Part shown: positions 1 through 11,226 of the stretch, one piece after another
Layout: every line of letters begins with the position of its first letter
Numbering within the stretch: position 1 is the stretch's first letter
Assembly: GCA_949987565.1 (NCBI GenBank)
Contig: OX465118.1
Span: 4,430,538-4,494,537, forward strand
Direction of reading: 5' to 3'
DNA: 64,000 bases
Source of the DNA: Luidia sarsii
Lineage: Eukaryota > Echinodermata > Asteroidea > Paxillosida > Luidiidae
The notes under the pieces: generated by a model
Seen by the model: only the letters and a program-made list of their open reading frames with translations
Database searches by the model: none
Told to the model about the DNA's origin: nothing
Translations under genes and position numbers: made by a program

Positions 1-111
1 TTCTTGCATAGTTGTAATTGTTTGCTTGTTTTTTGTTTGTCTGTCTGTTTGTTGTTTGTGTGGCCTTTGTTTACTTCTCTTCTTTTGTTTTAATGTTTGT
101 TGGTTCTATGA

Positions 112-246
112 ATGATATCCATTATTTATTTAACTTTTTCATTGTAATTTAATTTATCAAATTAGTGTTTTATTTATTTATACATAATTATCTCCCTGTA
201 ACTGGCATTTTGTTTGCTGTTGGATGAGATTAATAAATAAGAAATA
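112..246 (+). repeat. Interspersed repeat tail (LINE-like 3' end)
   Basis: An AT-rich stretch of about 130 bp ending in TTGGATGAGATTAATAAATA. A second copy lies inverted at about 51345-51450, inside the left arm of a Penelope element, so it is a mobile repeat. The shared core includes ATCTCCCTGTAACTGGCATT. The short A/T-rich terminal repeat resembles non-LTR retrotransposon 3' ends, but no coding part is present, so the class is a guess. Confidence 0.45.
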
Positions 247-374
247 CGAAAGTATTATATTTTCAACTTCCGATATCTCCAAAAATATAAGACAAATCCG
301 CAATTTTTCTGGAATTCTAGAAAACATTTCTTTTGAGGGACGGAAAAACAAGAAATCACTATTTTTTTACTTAG

Positions 375-840
375 TTCTCGCCAAGTGAAGAATTCCATTG
401 CTAAAGTCTACCCCATTTTGCAAGACACATGTCAAGGAAATAGACTCATTCAATTGACATTCTTTTGGAACTACCCACACGACCTACATGTATATGGCTC
501 TATCTCTTGCACTACCTCAAACATCTTATATACCTCATCTCTTGTAGAGTTTGTAATGCTCAGTATGTTTGCGAGACCAAAAACACCCTCAAAAAAACGT
601 ACCTATGGTCAGGTCTACAATCAAAACCGGTAAAATGGACACCCCTGTTGGGTATCACTTCAATCTCCCTGATCATTCAATATTATTTATGAGTGTACTG
701 GGCATAGAATCCCTATAATTGGTCACCGTAGTAATGCTGTCCGGCTTAGCGCCGTGAGAAAAAGTGGATGAAGCGTCTTTTGACTATTCAACCACATGGT
801 CTCAACATCCAGGAGGGTAATGACTAACACCATGCAGCTT
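375..840 (+). pseudogene. Penelope-like element fragment (GIY-YIG region)
   Basis: Frame-broken remnant of the C-terminal end of a Penelope-like polyprotein. It opens with the KNSIAKVY segment that follows the reverse transcriptase, then jumps by internal deletion to the cysteine-rich stretch ahead of the GIY-YIG nuclease (SCTTSNILYTSSLVEFV in one frame). It ends with the conserved tail seen at 53090-53190 and 59040-59140. Stops and frame changes near 600-720 show it is dead. The full Penelope copies at 50930-53510 and 56880-59479 carry the same segments in the same order. Confidence 0.8.
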
Positions 841-917
841 TCTGATAAATTTAGTTTTGTGTGTTTGGCTCGCCATAAGCAAAGTCCGATCGCATACTAA
901 CATTTCTTACACGCTCA

Positions 918-1416
918 TACCCTTTTCCCACTACAAACTGCTTAACCCCGAGATTTGCCGCCCCGGGTTAAGCATTCTGTACCCCGGGGTTCGTTAACCC
1001 TGAGTTATGTTCCCATTTGTCGCGTTAACCCGGAGTTTCGCGAAACCCGGGGCGAGCTTGCCCCGGGTTAACGATGTGCGATTTCCCACTACACCCCAAC
1101 CCCGGTGTCCGTCACTGCCCGGACCGGAAATCCCACAGCGCGCTAGCTGGTCCCACAATGCCTCGTACCGCATTGTCGCCCAGCAACCACCCGTCGGCGC
1201 GCGCTGCCTGACTGGACACATGTGGGCTGTACTCGATTAACCCTGGTCGCGAGCAGGGTTAACGAACCCCGGAGTAACGGCCGTTCGGTCTCAACCCGGG
1301 CGGGAAAAGTGTAGTGGGAAACGTCCTGGCAACCATTTCCAACCCGGGGTATCTCGGGGGTAAGGCTTGCCGTTACCCCCGAGATAACCCGGAGATTTCG
1401 TAGTGGGAAAGGGGTA
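918..1416. mobile_element. GC-rich MITE with terminal inverted repeats
   Basis: Terminal inverted repeats TACCCTTTTCCCACTAC (left) and, reversed, GTAGTGGGAAAGGGGTA (right) bound about 500 bp of sequence. It is strikingly GC-rich against AT-rich flanks. Inside are repeated CCCCGGGTTAAC-type motifs in both orientations and extra copies of the TTTCCCACTACA terminus at 1083 and, inverted, at 1310. No coding capacity. A non-autonomous DNA transposon is the simplest reading; the superfamily is not recognisable. Confidence 0.7.
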
Positions 1417-1699
1417 TTAGTAACCCCACCCATATTACGTAATTACTCATACCTAGTTATCCATGCGTTCCCCATAAATTGCATATGTCCTGACCTATCC
1501 TCATTCGGGTGAACTCACACACACCGAGTCCATATCTTTGCTCCTTCGCGAAATTCCAACCTCGAATTTGTTTCTGCGTTTGGTTCTGTTCTATACAAGT
1601 CACAACCCCTACCCACCCACCCAACAAGGATATTTTCATTCAGTTTCCTGGTTGCTGCTTCCCCCTTTTTTCTCCCGATTTATTTCCTTTTCTCTTCCC
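1417..1699. other. Spacer with no recognised feature
   Basis: Sequence between the GC-rich MITE and the first recognisable DIRS-type coding segment. It has a pyrimidine-rich stretch near 1660-1701 ending in a CAG that resembles a 3' splice site, but nothing upstream supports a gene. Confidence 0.4.
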
Positions 1700-3155
1700 A
1701 GGCGTGCCAAATCCTGAGTCATGTTTCACCTGCGGAATGTCAGGTCACTGGTCCAGACAGTGTCCCTTCTCTTTCAGCTCCAACAACTACTCCCGCTACC
1801 GGACCCAGACTAGAATCAATCCGGCCGCCCCATACGGAAACAGACCCAACTCATATTAGCGTGGACCATCTTCCAGAGCCTTGCCCAAGCCAGCCTAGGC
1901 CAGACCATATCTGCCTCTTCAGAGCCTTTGGACACCCTCAGCACCTCCGCTGCCTCAGTCACAACAAAGGCGTAATAGAGAAGTAATCTACGATAAATTC
2001 CAAGACGTATTTAAGGTACAATGTTTAGGTAAATTTTCTAATTCTCCACCGTTAAAATCCGACGACTTTACCAGTCAAAGGGAGAATAAAGAAGCATATA
2101 TTAAATTCTGGTGCGATATTGGCACTCCTGATATGATATTATCTATCATTAAGAATGGTTACAGTATTCCTTTTCTTGAATAACCCCCACGAATGTTTTT
2201 TCGCAATAATAAGTCTGCGGTACAGGAATCAAAATTTGTGACAGATTCCATCCTCGAACTATACTTTCATCCAACCTAATTGCAGAGAAAACTCGCCCCT
2301 CCTATATAGCCCCTTATCCGTCGTGCATTCAGTTTAAAAGAAAAAGAGACTTATTCTCGACCTGAGCGTCCTGAACAAATACATTCCAAGAAAGCACTTT
2401 AAACTGGACGACTGGAAGATAGGCATTTAATTTCTTTCTACAAAGGCCCTCATGATATCCTTCGATCTAAAGTCGGGCTATCACCATTTCGATATCAACC
2501 CTGCTTCCCAACGTTACCTCGGCATTACTTGGCGTATTGACGTAGTACACAGATATTTGGAGTTCACTGTTCTACCCTTCGAACTCACATCGGCTCCTTA
2601 CATGTTCACCATTGGAGATCTTGTGGAATTTGTATAGCCCTTTATTTGGACGATGGCTTCGTCGTTATCCCACGTCCCAAACAAACCATGGAACATGCTC
2701 AGATCGCCTCAGGTATTGCTAACCACATAATTTCTGATCTTTTAGAAGCAGGTTTTGTTTATAACATTTCTAAGAGTAATTGGATTCCTGCCTTCACTAT
2801 CGATTGGCTGGGTACTCTTGATCGTAGGATAGAAAAGATTAGAAAGTCAATCCAATTCCTCCTTAAACCACCATTTTCGTCCTGTCATCAGGGACCTACA
2901 TTCGTTTGTAGGTCAAATAATTTCGTTATCTCCTGTTGTCGGAAATATTTCGAGATTGATGACCCGACACTGTCAGATGACAATCGCAGCGGCACTTGAA
3001 GAAAATCTCTTAGTCGTCCTAACAAATAATTATTTATCTGAACTTATGTTTTGGAATGATAATGTTATGAATAGTAACAATCGTTTTCTTTTCGCCCATC
3101 GAGTTGTGAATAAGCTAATTTTTATGCTACTTCGCTTCGCTCATACGCATGAAAA
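1700..3155 (+). mobile_element. Decayed DIRS-type retrotransposon (gag knuckle, RT, RNase H)
   Basis: A zinc knuckle of form CX2CX4HX4C (CFTCGMSGHWSRQC) lies at about 1729-1770. The reverse transcriptase follows: FDLKSGYHHFDI near 2461 and FTVLPFELTSAPYMFT near 2563 are the palm motifs of DIRS-family RTs, then a frame change leads to the catalytic YLDDG at about 2644. Remains of the connection/RNase H region run to about 3150. Several frames are needed and stops interrupt each, so it is inactive. DIRS elements normally carry a tyrosine recombinase on the same strand; the recombinase remnant nearby (3772-4358) is on the opposite strand, so the locus is rearranged or the two pieces are unrelated. 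Confidence 0.8.
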
Positions 3156-3159
3156 ATAG

Positions 3160-3771
3160 TTTGGTTATGAGGAACGCCAAAATAAGGAGAAAAGGACACA
3201 GTCGCAATATAAGTTCTCATGATTTATTATACATGGTGGGAGGTGGCCTGGCTTAGTAAGTGGATGTCCAGATTTAGTTACAAAATAGGTGGGAAACTCG
3301 TAATTCAAATTGTTTTGAGAGAACTTCTGGGATTTCATAATGTTAAGCACAAGTACACGACATATACAGTATACATTAACACAAGTTTAAGTTCCAACCA
3401 AAACTCGATCTCTCGGGGAGATAAGTATTCCCCATAATAAAAAAAAATACAAATTAAAGTTACTTTCTCGTTAGAGCATCTGCTCTTTCTCCAGCCCAAG
3501 GGGCCCACTAACCTCTCATCTGAGGGCTCGTTCCAACCCAAAATCAAAAAGTAAAACTGAAAGGCATCTGCCTAATACCTCTCGGGCCCATGGGGCCAGG
3601 AACCTTGAAAATAAATCATTTTCAACACAGCTCTGCAAGGCACCCGCTTGTATGTAAATTGTCTTCCGGAATCTACAACTATAATTGATATTCAGTAGTC
3701 AGTTCTGAACATTGCGATCAGTATCTAAGATCATAACGTCTGAAAGTTCTATTTGTTTCTAAACAATCAAG
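3160..3771. other. Gap without a gene
   Basis: No supported reading frame. It contains AT-rich sequence and a segment with two GGGCCC-type motifs (about 3499-3600) that could be untranslated sequence of the neighbouring recombinase-bearing element. No inverted or direct termini were identified. Confidence 0.35.
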
Positions 3772-4358
3772 TCAAGTTAAAACGTATTTGGCTACTGACA
3801 AACGCTTATCCAAATTGATGTGTAGGCCTACATATCTATTCTTGGCTGTTATTGTTTTCCAACGCCCATGCTGTAAAATGAGCTCTTCTGATATCTCATC
3901 ATTAGCTAGTTGAGAAGCTACACGCGACCTCATACTGTGAAGCCCGAAATCTTGAACATTGTCGATTCCCATGTGCTTCAACGCATCTAGAAACAACTCT
4001 CTAGAGCGAGTGCTATACTCTAAAGGTCTGTTTTGAGTAATTTTGTGGCAATGCAAGTTGGGACAAAAAGTCAGGGGTGTAAAAATGAATTTGTCTTCCC
4101 CAAGATGAATTCCCGCCTTTTCCATGAAGGTCTTAAGAATAAGTACAGGGGAATATTTATCTTCTGTGTCGAAAGGAATCCCTGGTTCCCCTCTCTAAAC
4201 ACGTCCGTTTTGGACTTGGGAATGAAAATTCGGATATCTTTTGCATTCGGCAAGAAGGATATGTGGTTAGTCTTCATTCCCGACATTTCGTTGTGTCTAA
4301 ACAACAAGGCAAATTTTAATGACACGTAGCAAGCTATATAATGACATGGTGTACACAA
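3772..4358 (-). pseudogene. Tyrosine recombinase, C-terminal catalytic half
   Basis: Two overlapping frames on the minus strand read through most of a tyrosine recombinase catalytic domain. The first catalytic arginine lies in ALLFRHNEMSG (about 4310). The HxxR box is HSMRSR, the later histidine is in LQHGRW, and a candidate nucleophile tyrosine follows in NRYVG. Such recombinases integrate DIRS, Ngaro and Crypton elements. One frame change near 4125-4170 splits the domain and the N-terminal half is missing. A related but diverged N-terminal half lies on the other strand at 11227-11780, on the far side of the Ty3/gypsy insertion. Confidence 0.78.
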
Positions 4359-4512
4359 TTATATATAGCCTATATAATGATATGGTGAACACAATTTATA
4401 TGGTGCATACTGCATTATATCTAAATAAAAAAAAAATGGATTATATGTTAAATAATGACTTATTTGTAAATAATTGCGTTAAATAATAAATTTACACTTG
4501 GCTCCTCATATT

Positions 4513-4769
4513 TATGCTCCGTCAATGGCCCCTCGCCGTTCCCCCACGCAATACCAATGCCGGGATACAAGTGCCCAATCCAACAAACAGTACACGGACG
4601 TCCACTCACCGTGACTCGCTCTGAATAACTGACGCTGTCCGTCTGCCGTGGTGCCTTACACAGTTCTACCCGAACAATGGAGCATGCGCACTGGCATGGC
4701 ACCCGGACCGTTACATTTATCCCTAGGGGAGTTCTAGCCAATTTCTTTATACACCTATGTTGCGTCACA
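4513..4769 (-). repeat. 3' LTR of the Ty3/gypsy element
   Basis: 257-bp terminal repeat, read on the minus strand from TGTGACGC to GGAGCATA. It is nearly identical to 10879-11135; I count three substitutions (for example GACGCTG here against GTCGCTG). The left flank ATATT is the target duplication. Confidence 0.93.
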
Positions 4770-5004
4770 AAGCCTCCTGACAGGCTTGAACGTCCCCGTT
4801 CATATCAGCCGATAAACCAAAATGGAAGCAACAGGCTATAAAATTAACACAACTTTAATTTACATGAGGTCCTTGTAAGTCTTACAATTAGACATAATCA
4901 ACTTTAGCAAATAACACAAACAGGTGAACATCACACATGGAAAGTCAAAAATAAAAGTTACATAATTACCTACCCCTCATCAGCAATTATTATATTATAC
5001 AGTT

Positions 5005-5873
5005 TCATAACAAATCGTTAAGTGATTCCCTCTTTAGTATCGTTAACAAGAAGCAGTCAGGAGTGTATGTCACAAGCTCAACAGGAAGATCGACATCCAC
5101 GTAGGTCAGCTCAAGGGTCTTCTCCACGACGGTTGCCAACTTCGTCTGCTTGGCCGGCTCTGGGCTTGCTTCCTGGGCTGTAGGTAACCCTGGCTCTCCA
5201 GCAGGGGCCATAGGTAGATCTGGATCCTCATCCACCTCAGATGAGGATGAGGTGTCAGCTACCTCATACATCCGGCTCAACATAGCCAGCGGTTTTCCAG
5301 ACGTGGCAGGCGCACTGGACGGAACAGGATTCCGTGGTACGATCGCTGGAGAGGCACTTCTCAGCGGCGATATGCGACCGGGTGACATACTCAACACTGG
5401 TGAAGTGATAGGACGCCCCTCAGCCTCCTGACTGCCTGTGCGCGCCTCAGGCGGCTGAGTCTGAGTGCACACGACTGCTGCGGTGGTGGGAGGGCGTGCC
5501 AGCGTGCTCCCAACCAGATCACCTCCAGCATCAGAGGCCTTACGACTCCGCTGCCGACTATCATGGGAGTCCATCCTTCTGGCACCGCTGGATGTCGACA
5601 CCCGCCGTGCGCTCCCCCATGACGAACTCTGCTGACGAACCGGCTCCGCCCTGATACCGTCAAGGTCGACCATCTCTTCCGACTGATGCTGGTATTGGTA
5701 GTGCCTCTTGAGATTGTCGCGTCGATTCGCACTATATACGAACACCTCCGGCAGTACCACCTCGTCTCCGGCCCGTGCTCCAACCTGCGGTGCCGAGACA
5801 ACCCTCGGGCCTGCGTGTATGCATTCATGCATAAGTTGCAGCGGAAAAGCTTGCGAGAACTGGACGATGACAT
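5005..5873 (-). CDS. Third ORF of the gypsy element: C2H2 zinc-finger protein (frameshifted)
   Basis: It starts with a methionine and a serine run (MSSSSSRK), then a textbook C2H2 finger of form CX2CX12HX4H (FRCNLCMNAYTQARGL continuing to HRRLEH). A second finger begins WYCRRCSY, but its helix (RRDNLKRHYQYQH) lies in another frame, so a one-base indel near 5740 breaks this copy. After the fingers come about 220 residues rich in Ser, Pro, Ala and acidic stretches, with no membrane segment or signal peptide, so it is not an envelope protein. It sits where env lies in other gypsy elements, just after the pol stop, and has a good 3' splice site upstream. A nucleic-acid-binding accessory role is inferred. 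Confidence 0.7.
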
Positions 5874-5880
5874 GTTCGAT

Positions 5881-5916
5881 CTGCAAATAAGAACACAAAT
5901 CAAATATACGTTAGAA
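5881..5916 (-). promoter_or_regulatory. Predicted branch point and 3' splice site for the third ORF
   Basis: On the minus strand a TTCTAAC branch-point-like motif (5910-5916) begins immediately after the pol stop (5917-5919). It is followed by a T-rich tract ending TTATTTGCAG at 5881, eight bases before the ATG of the zinc-finger ORF. A spliced subgenomic message is inferred; the donor was not identified. Confidence 0.5.
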
Positions 5917-8900
5917 CTAACGGTACCTAAGAGGTAACCGACGCTCTCTCCGGGGATTCCGCTTACTCTGCTCAGGTGTTGGCCCCTCACCCACACCTGC
6001 GTCATGGGTCTCATTCCCCTCATCGTCACCTTTACTAGCATCATCACCAGCATGCACACTGGTAACCTCACTCGTATCCTCAACCGAGGATACTGTCTCC
6101 GAAACTACGGTATTCTGCACCTGGTCAACCGTGCATGGTTCCTTCGGAACCTCCCGTAGGTGCTTGTTCCATCGGCCCCCACGGTACAAGAGGGTTCCCT
6201 TGATAGGGCTTCAGCCTATCGGCGTGCGCAACTCGTGGTTTTGCACCTCTACTCTTCTGTATCCGGAAGACTACATCTGAGAGTTTCTTCAATATCATAT
6301 ACGGTCCCTCCCATCTCAACTGGAGTTTAGGGCAGGTCCCTTTCTTTTTGTTGGGATTGTAGAGCCAGACAAACTCGCCTTCTTGTAGATTATTCGCCCT
6401 TCTGTAATAATTTCGTTTTTGACGCCTCTTATTTTGATGTAAACATTCACGTGCCCTGTCGTTCGCCTGCTGGATCCGAGACCTCAACTTCCCCGCAAAG
6501 TCGGAGACTAACTCTCCCTGACCAGCATTCATCTGCGATGTCATTAAGTCTATGGGAAGGGTAACCTCCCTCCCAAGCATCATCATATTGGGCGACTCGC
6601 CCGTTGTCGCTTGTGGTGTGGACCTGTACGCGGTCGTCGCGAACGGCAGACACCTGTCCCAATCACGTTGTCCTTCCAGCGGGTCAACCATCTTTGACAC
6701 CATAGCCATGAGAGTGCGGTTGAATCGCTCCACTATATAACCCGCCTGATTTAGGGTTGTAGGCAGTTGTTCGCGTCTTCGCGATACCCAAAATACTGCA
6801 AACCTCACGGAAAAGCTCCGACTCGAAATTCGTACCTTTGTCCGTGTGAAGTTCGTTAGGAGCACCAAATCTACATAATTATAAACTCACTAACAAACTT
6901 TGCTGCCACGTACAGTTTCGGCCTTGGCGTTAATTGGTAGTGCATAGACTTCCATCCATCGGGAGTTATAATCCGCCACCACCAGGATCCACTTGTTGCC
7001 ATCATCCGTCACTGGCAACGGACCCATGAGGTCCATGGCAACCCTCTCCATATTCCCTCCTACATCATACCGCTGGAGAGGTGCCACTAGTTTCTTGGGA
7101 GGAGACTTCCTCCGTGCACACTGAGTGCAGCGTCGTAGACACGACCGAACATCTGCAGCAATGATTGACCAAAAATACCGCTGCTTGACCCGAGCCATGG
7201 TTTTCTTCAACCCTAAATGGCCACTCAGCTGCCCACCGTGCAGCTCGTCTAAAACCCAACATCTTTATACCTCTCAGGTAAAACTAGCAACCACCGAATT
7301 GATTTACCGTCCTCAGACTCCCACTTCTTATGAAGTAACCCATCACAGATGGTCAGCTGCTCCCAATATGACCAATACACCTTACTTGCTGGAGTCAGAA
7401 AAGAAATGTCCTGCCACTTGGGGCGTTCACACCCATTACTCTTAGCAGTCAATAGCCAACTCATAGTAGCATCTGCCACCTGAGCATCACGGAGGTCCTC
7501 ACAACTTATCGTCGGTTGAACTGTCACAACTCTTGCCACAGGTGCAAGGGACTCCTCAGATATGCCGTCACTACTACGCCCACACTGCTTGCAGGGTAGT
7601 CTCGAGAGACTGTCTGCATTGGAGTGTTTCTTGCCAGGTCGATGCTTGACCTCGATATCAAACTCCGATATCGTTTCAAACCATCGCGCAAGTTGACCTT
7701 CAGGGTTCTTAAAACTGAGTAACCAGCGAAGAGCCGAGTGATCGGTCCTAACGGTAACTTTTTGCCCATAAAGATAGTGTCTGAAATATTTCAGGTAAAC
7801 CACTATCTCTAGCAACTCCTGCCGCGTTACACAGTAGTTCCTCTCGGCTTTTTTTTAACTTCAGCACCCTCTCCTCTCCATTGTTCACCTGCGATAGCAC
7901 TGCGCCGATGCCTTCTGAGCTCGCATCCGTGTCTAACACGAACTCACCTGTAGGCAACGGGTAAGCAAGTACTGGAGCGCTTTGCAACTCCGTCTTCAAC
8001 CTCTCAAACGCCTGCTGACAAGCATCATCCCAGAGAAAAACCTTAGACTTCGACGTGAGGGCATGCAGAGGACAATATCCGTGAAACTGCGTATATATTT
8101 TCGGTAGTAGGACGCGAGTCCCACGAAACTCCTCACCTCCCTTACTGACTTAGGGGTGGGCCACTCTGCCACGACTTTCATCTTAGCCGGGTCTGCACTA
8201 ACACCCTCTGCAGTAACTATATGCCCCAAGTAATTCACTGACCTCTGGAAGAGGTGACACTTGCTAGGTCGCAGCTTTAACACAGCATTCCTTAATCTGG
8301 AAAACGCCTGTCTGAGACGCTCTATCTCTTCATCAAACGTCCTACCAAATACGATAACATCGTCCAGGAAAATTAGGAGGGCCTCCCACTGTAGACCACT
8401 CATCACCTTATCCATAAGGCGCTCAAATGTCGCTGGCGCATTAGCCAAACCAAATGGCATCACTTTCCACCGGTAAAGCCCATTTCGCACTACGAACGTC
8501 GATTTCTGCTGCGCGTCCTCATCTAGTGGTACCTGCCAGTAACCGGACGCAAGGTCAAGTGTAGAGAACCATTGCGCACCACCAAGTGCATCTAAAGTGT
8601 CGTCTATTCGTGGTACTGGGTAGGCGTCCTTGAGAGTAGCAGCATTCAAATTCCGATAGTCAGCACACAGGCGCTGGGAACCATCTTTCTTTTTAACCAA
8701 CACGATGTTGGCTGCCCATGGGACTACATGTATCTGACTCCTCAATCACTCCCCTGTCTTTCAAATCACTGACTTGACGCATGATTTCCTTCTGATTACA
8801 AACCGGGCGCCTTTTTGGCCTCTCCTTTATAGGCCTTGCTTCCCCCGTGTTTATAGAATGTTTCACAACACCGGTCCTGCCAAGATCCCAATCACCCTTC

Positions 8901-9660
8901 GAAAAAACGTCCTGGAACTCATTGAGACACTTCGTCACTTCCATGTGATGGGATGGGTCTAAGTTTACGACGACCCTCTCATAAAGATCTCTCAGGTGTG
9001 TAGAGAGATACTTTCACATTCCTCACTAATTAAAGGATCGGAGCTCATATCCACTGTGGATCCAGCCCGAAGAACTCGTTTTTCTCTGCCCGGGTTAAAA
9101 ACCCTTATCGGTACCGTATCCGTTGACAAATCCACAAGTGCCCGGGCCATCATAAGGCCCCTCTGTGCAAGTTCTCCACCTCCCTCAACAGGTTCAACTA
9201 ATAGTGGACCTTTAAGTCCCCTTTCACCACCCAAAATAGCACCTCCAACTATCCGCTCATGACCTGCCGGAACAATAGCGGGTTCCGTGACGACAACCCT
9301 CGCAACAAAACCCTCACCAGCACTACTGGTGCAGGGAATTTTCTCTCCACTTAAATGGAGTTCCTTACTCCGAAAATCCAAACTACCTCGAGCAGACAAA
9401 AGCCAATCCATCCCCAATATCGCTGGGAGCCTAATGTCTACGAAGATAGCCCTTACTGGAAGTGTTGTTCGTCCAATTGTGAGTTCAACCCACGCCGCAC
9501 CCATGACTTGTAATGGCGTTCCGTCTACCTGTCGCACCCCGACCTCACAGTGCTCCAGACATGGCCTCTGCTCCTTAGGAATTCTGTTGTACACAGTCGC
9601 ACTAATTAACTAGCGTATCTGTGGAACCCGTGTCAATGAGGAGTCTGAAACTGGTAGACC
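5917..9660 (-). pseudogene. Ty3/gypsy pol: protease, RT, RNase H, integrase (frame-broken)
   Basis: Read on the minus strand. The aspartic protease has its active site DTGSTDT at about 9623-9634, soon followed by an in-frame stop; its C-terminal half with GMDWLL is at 9594-8992. The RT (8745-7996) has LDLASGYWQVPL, MPFGLANAPATF and the catalytic FLDD. RNase H (7999-7249) ends with TDHSALRWLL and the HRPGKKHSNADSLSR tail. Integrase has its HHCC zinc-finger part at about 7210-7120 (CLRRCTQC), the first catalytic Asp in VAMDLMGPLP, and the Glu in GYIVERFNRTL (near 6730). The frame containing the second Asp is lost around 6850-6900. The chain ends at 5917 after a basic stretch (NPRRERRLPLRYR). 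At least three frame changes make it non-functional as read. Confidence 0.88.
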
Positions 9661-9759
9661 TCACTCGCCCCTCAACGAACAAACCATGTGACGGGCACGA
9701 AGCCACTCGCGCCTGGTCTCCGTCACCCGTAAGGCTCCTCTTTCTGCCCATACACGATT

Positions 9760-10747
9760 CTACACCTGTGGGCCCTTACCCTGATCCAGCCGTTCCACGG
9801 ACCCCTCGGTCGGCTGGCTGTCGTTTCCCTGACGTCGGGAAGCTTTCCGCTTGGGCTCTTTGCAGTCCCATGCAAAATGTCCCCCCTTATCACAGTTATA
9901 ACATCTCAATTCCGACCTTGGCTTCTTCCCGGGAGATGATTTACTCGTCCCCTCCTGGGCTTTCCTGCAGGGCACCTCTTGCGTCTGCAACGAAGCCAAC
10001 AGGTCCCTTATATCAGCTAATTTCTTTTGTCACCTTGTGAAAACCCTTCGAGTGATCAACAATCGCCTTCTCTAAGTGCTGAAACCGCTGTTCGGTTTCC
10101 CTATGAAGAGCTCTCACAAACTTTGAACTCTTCTCCATTCGACGCTGGGCTTCTACCTCCTCGAAACTTTCCGTCTCGAGTGCTGCTTGAACAGCGTCAG
10201 ACAGTGTCCTTGGACGTGAACGGAAAATCCCTTGCCGTACCAACGGATTCGTTACTGCGTCCATGAAATGATTCACCTCCAACCGATCCAAAGATTCCTC
10301 CACAATATCTGGGTACGCCTTCGCGGCTAGCTCATGCACACTTTGTGCCACTTCTTGAAGTGACTCTCTGGGCCTCTGCCTACGATGCCTCAACTCAACA
10401 AGGAAACTCTCTGCGAGGCGACTTTGCCCAAATCTCCTCGACAAGAGCGCCACTAGCACTTGGTAGGTGTGCTTCCGACCTCTAATATTGCCATTAGCGA
10501 GAACGCGGAGGGCGTCCCCCTGCAAACTTGCTGCCAAATACTCTGCAGACTGGTCCTCATCCCATCGGTTGACTAATCTACAACTTTCAAAGTGGTATTC
10601 ACTCCAGGAGACCTTCCCACTATACCGATCCGGTACAATATTTGGGCGTCGATAGACCATCTGTGTCACGTTCACTTTGGCTCTGTCACGAACAACCCTT
10701 TCACCTCGCTCCAATTTCCAAGGCCCCGCGATTGCTCCATCAGACAC
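9760..10747 (-). pseudogene. Ty3/gypsy gag with CCHC zinc knuckle
   Basis: The main frame (10747-10013, 244 residues) has the retrotransposon gag capsid signature: an aromatic WSEYHFESCRL segment, then AEYLAASLQGDALRVL, and LLSRRFGQSRLAESF followed by the RRQRPRESLQEVAQSV region. It ends at a stop, and another frame (9999-9760) gives the nucleocapsid knuckle CYNCDKGGHFAWDC (CX2CX4HX4C) with basic flanks. In a working copy the two would be one chain that packages the RNA. Either a natural frameshift site or a decay indel lies between 10013 and 9999. Confidence 0.85.
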
Positions 10748-10878
10748 ATCTACATGCCCCTCATTGTCCTTCCCCGGAGACCTTGTCGCAAAGCTGAGCA
10801 GGTCTCACCGCGTTCCGGTCAGCATTACAGTGCCCACTGAGTAGCACACCCTGGACAGCTCCTAAATGAGGTGCCGTC

Positions 10879-11135
10879 TATGCTCCGTCAATGGCCCCTC
10901 GCCGTTCCCCCACGCAATACCAATGCCGGGATACAAGTGCCCAATCCAACAAACAGTACACGGACGTCCACTCACCGTGACTCGCTCTGAATAACTGTCG
11001 CTGTCCGTCTGCCGTGGTGCCTTACACAGTTCTACCCGAACAATGGAGCATGCGCACTGGCATGGCACCCGGACCGTTCCATTTATCCCTAGGGGAGTTC
11101 TAGCCAATATCTTTATACACCTATGTTGCGTCACA
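10879..11135 (-). repeat. 5' LTR of the Ty3/gypsy element
   Basis: 257-bp direct repeat of 4513-4769 with about three mismatches. On the minus strand it runs TGTGACGC to GGAGCATA. It should hold the element's promoter and polyadenylation signals; none is obvious by eye. The right flank ATATT is the target duplication. Confidence 0.93.
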
Positions 11136-11226
11136 ATATTTAGATTTCGTTTCTGTTTGAGATCTTCATCTACCATTTAACACTTTAAACTGCAATCTTA
11201 CATAACTATCCCCAATTTGTTTGTAT

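Larger units (their letters stand above)
4513..11135 (-). mobile_element. Full-length Ty3/gypsy LTR retrotransposon
   Basis: A 6.6-kb element bounded by two 257-bp direct repeats (4513-4769 and 10879-11135) and a 5-bp target duplication ATATT (4508-4512 and 11136-11140). On the minus strand the order is gag, protease, reverse transcriptase, RNase H, integrase, then an extra zinc-finger ORF. This is the Ty3/gypsy (Metaviridae) order, with RT before integrase. The LTRs differ at about three positions, so insertion was recent, yet gag, protease, integrase and the third ORF each have a frame break or stop. No convincing tRNA primer site is seen next to the right-hand (5') LTR; a weak purine run AGGAGG lies beside the left one. 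Confidence 0.93.

Noticed and set aside
994..1433. Three overlapping open frames in both directions (75-96 codons)
   Set aside because: They fall in a GC-rich MITE with internal palindromes; no protein family features.
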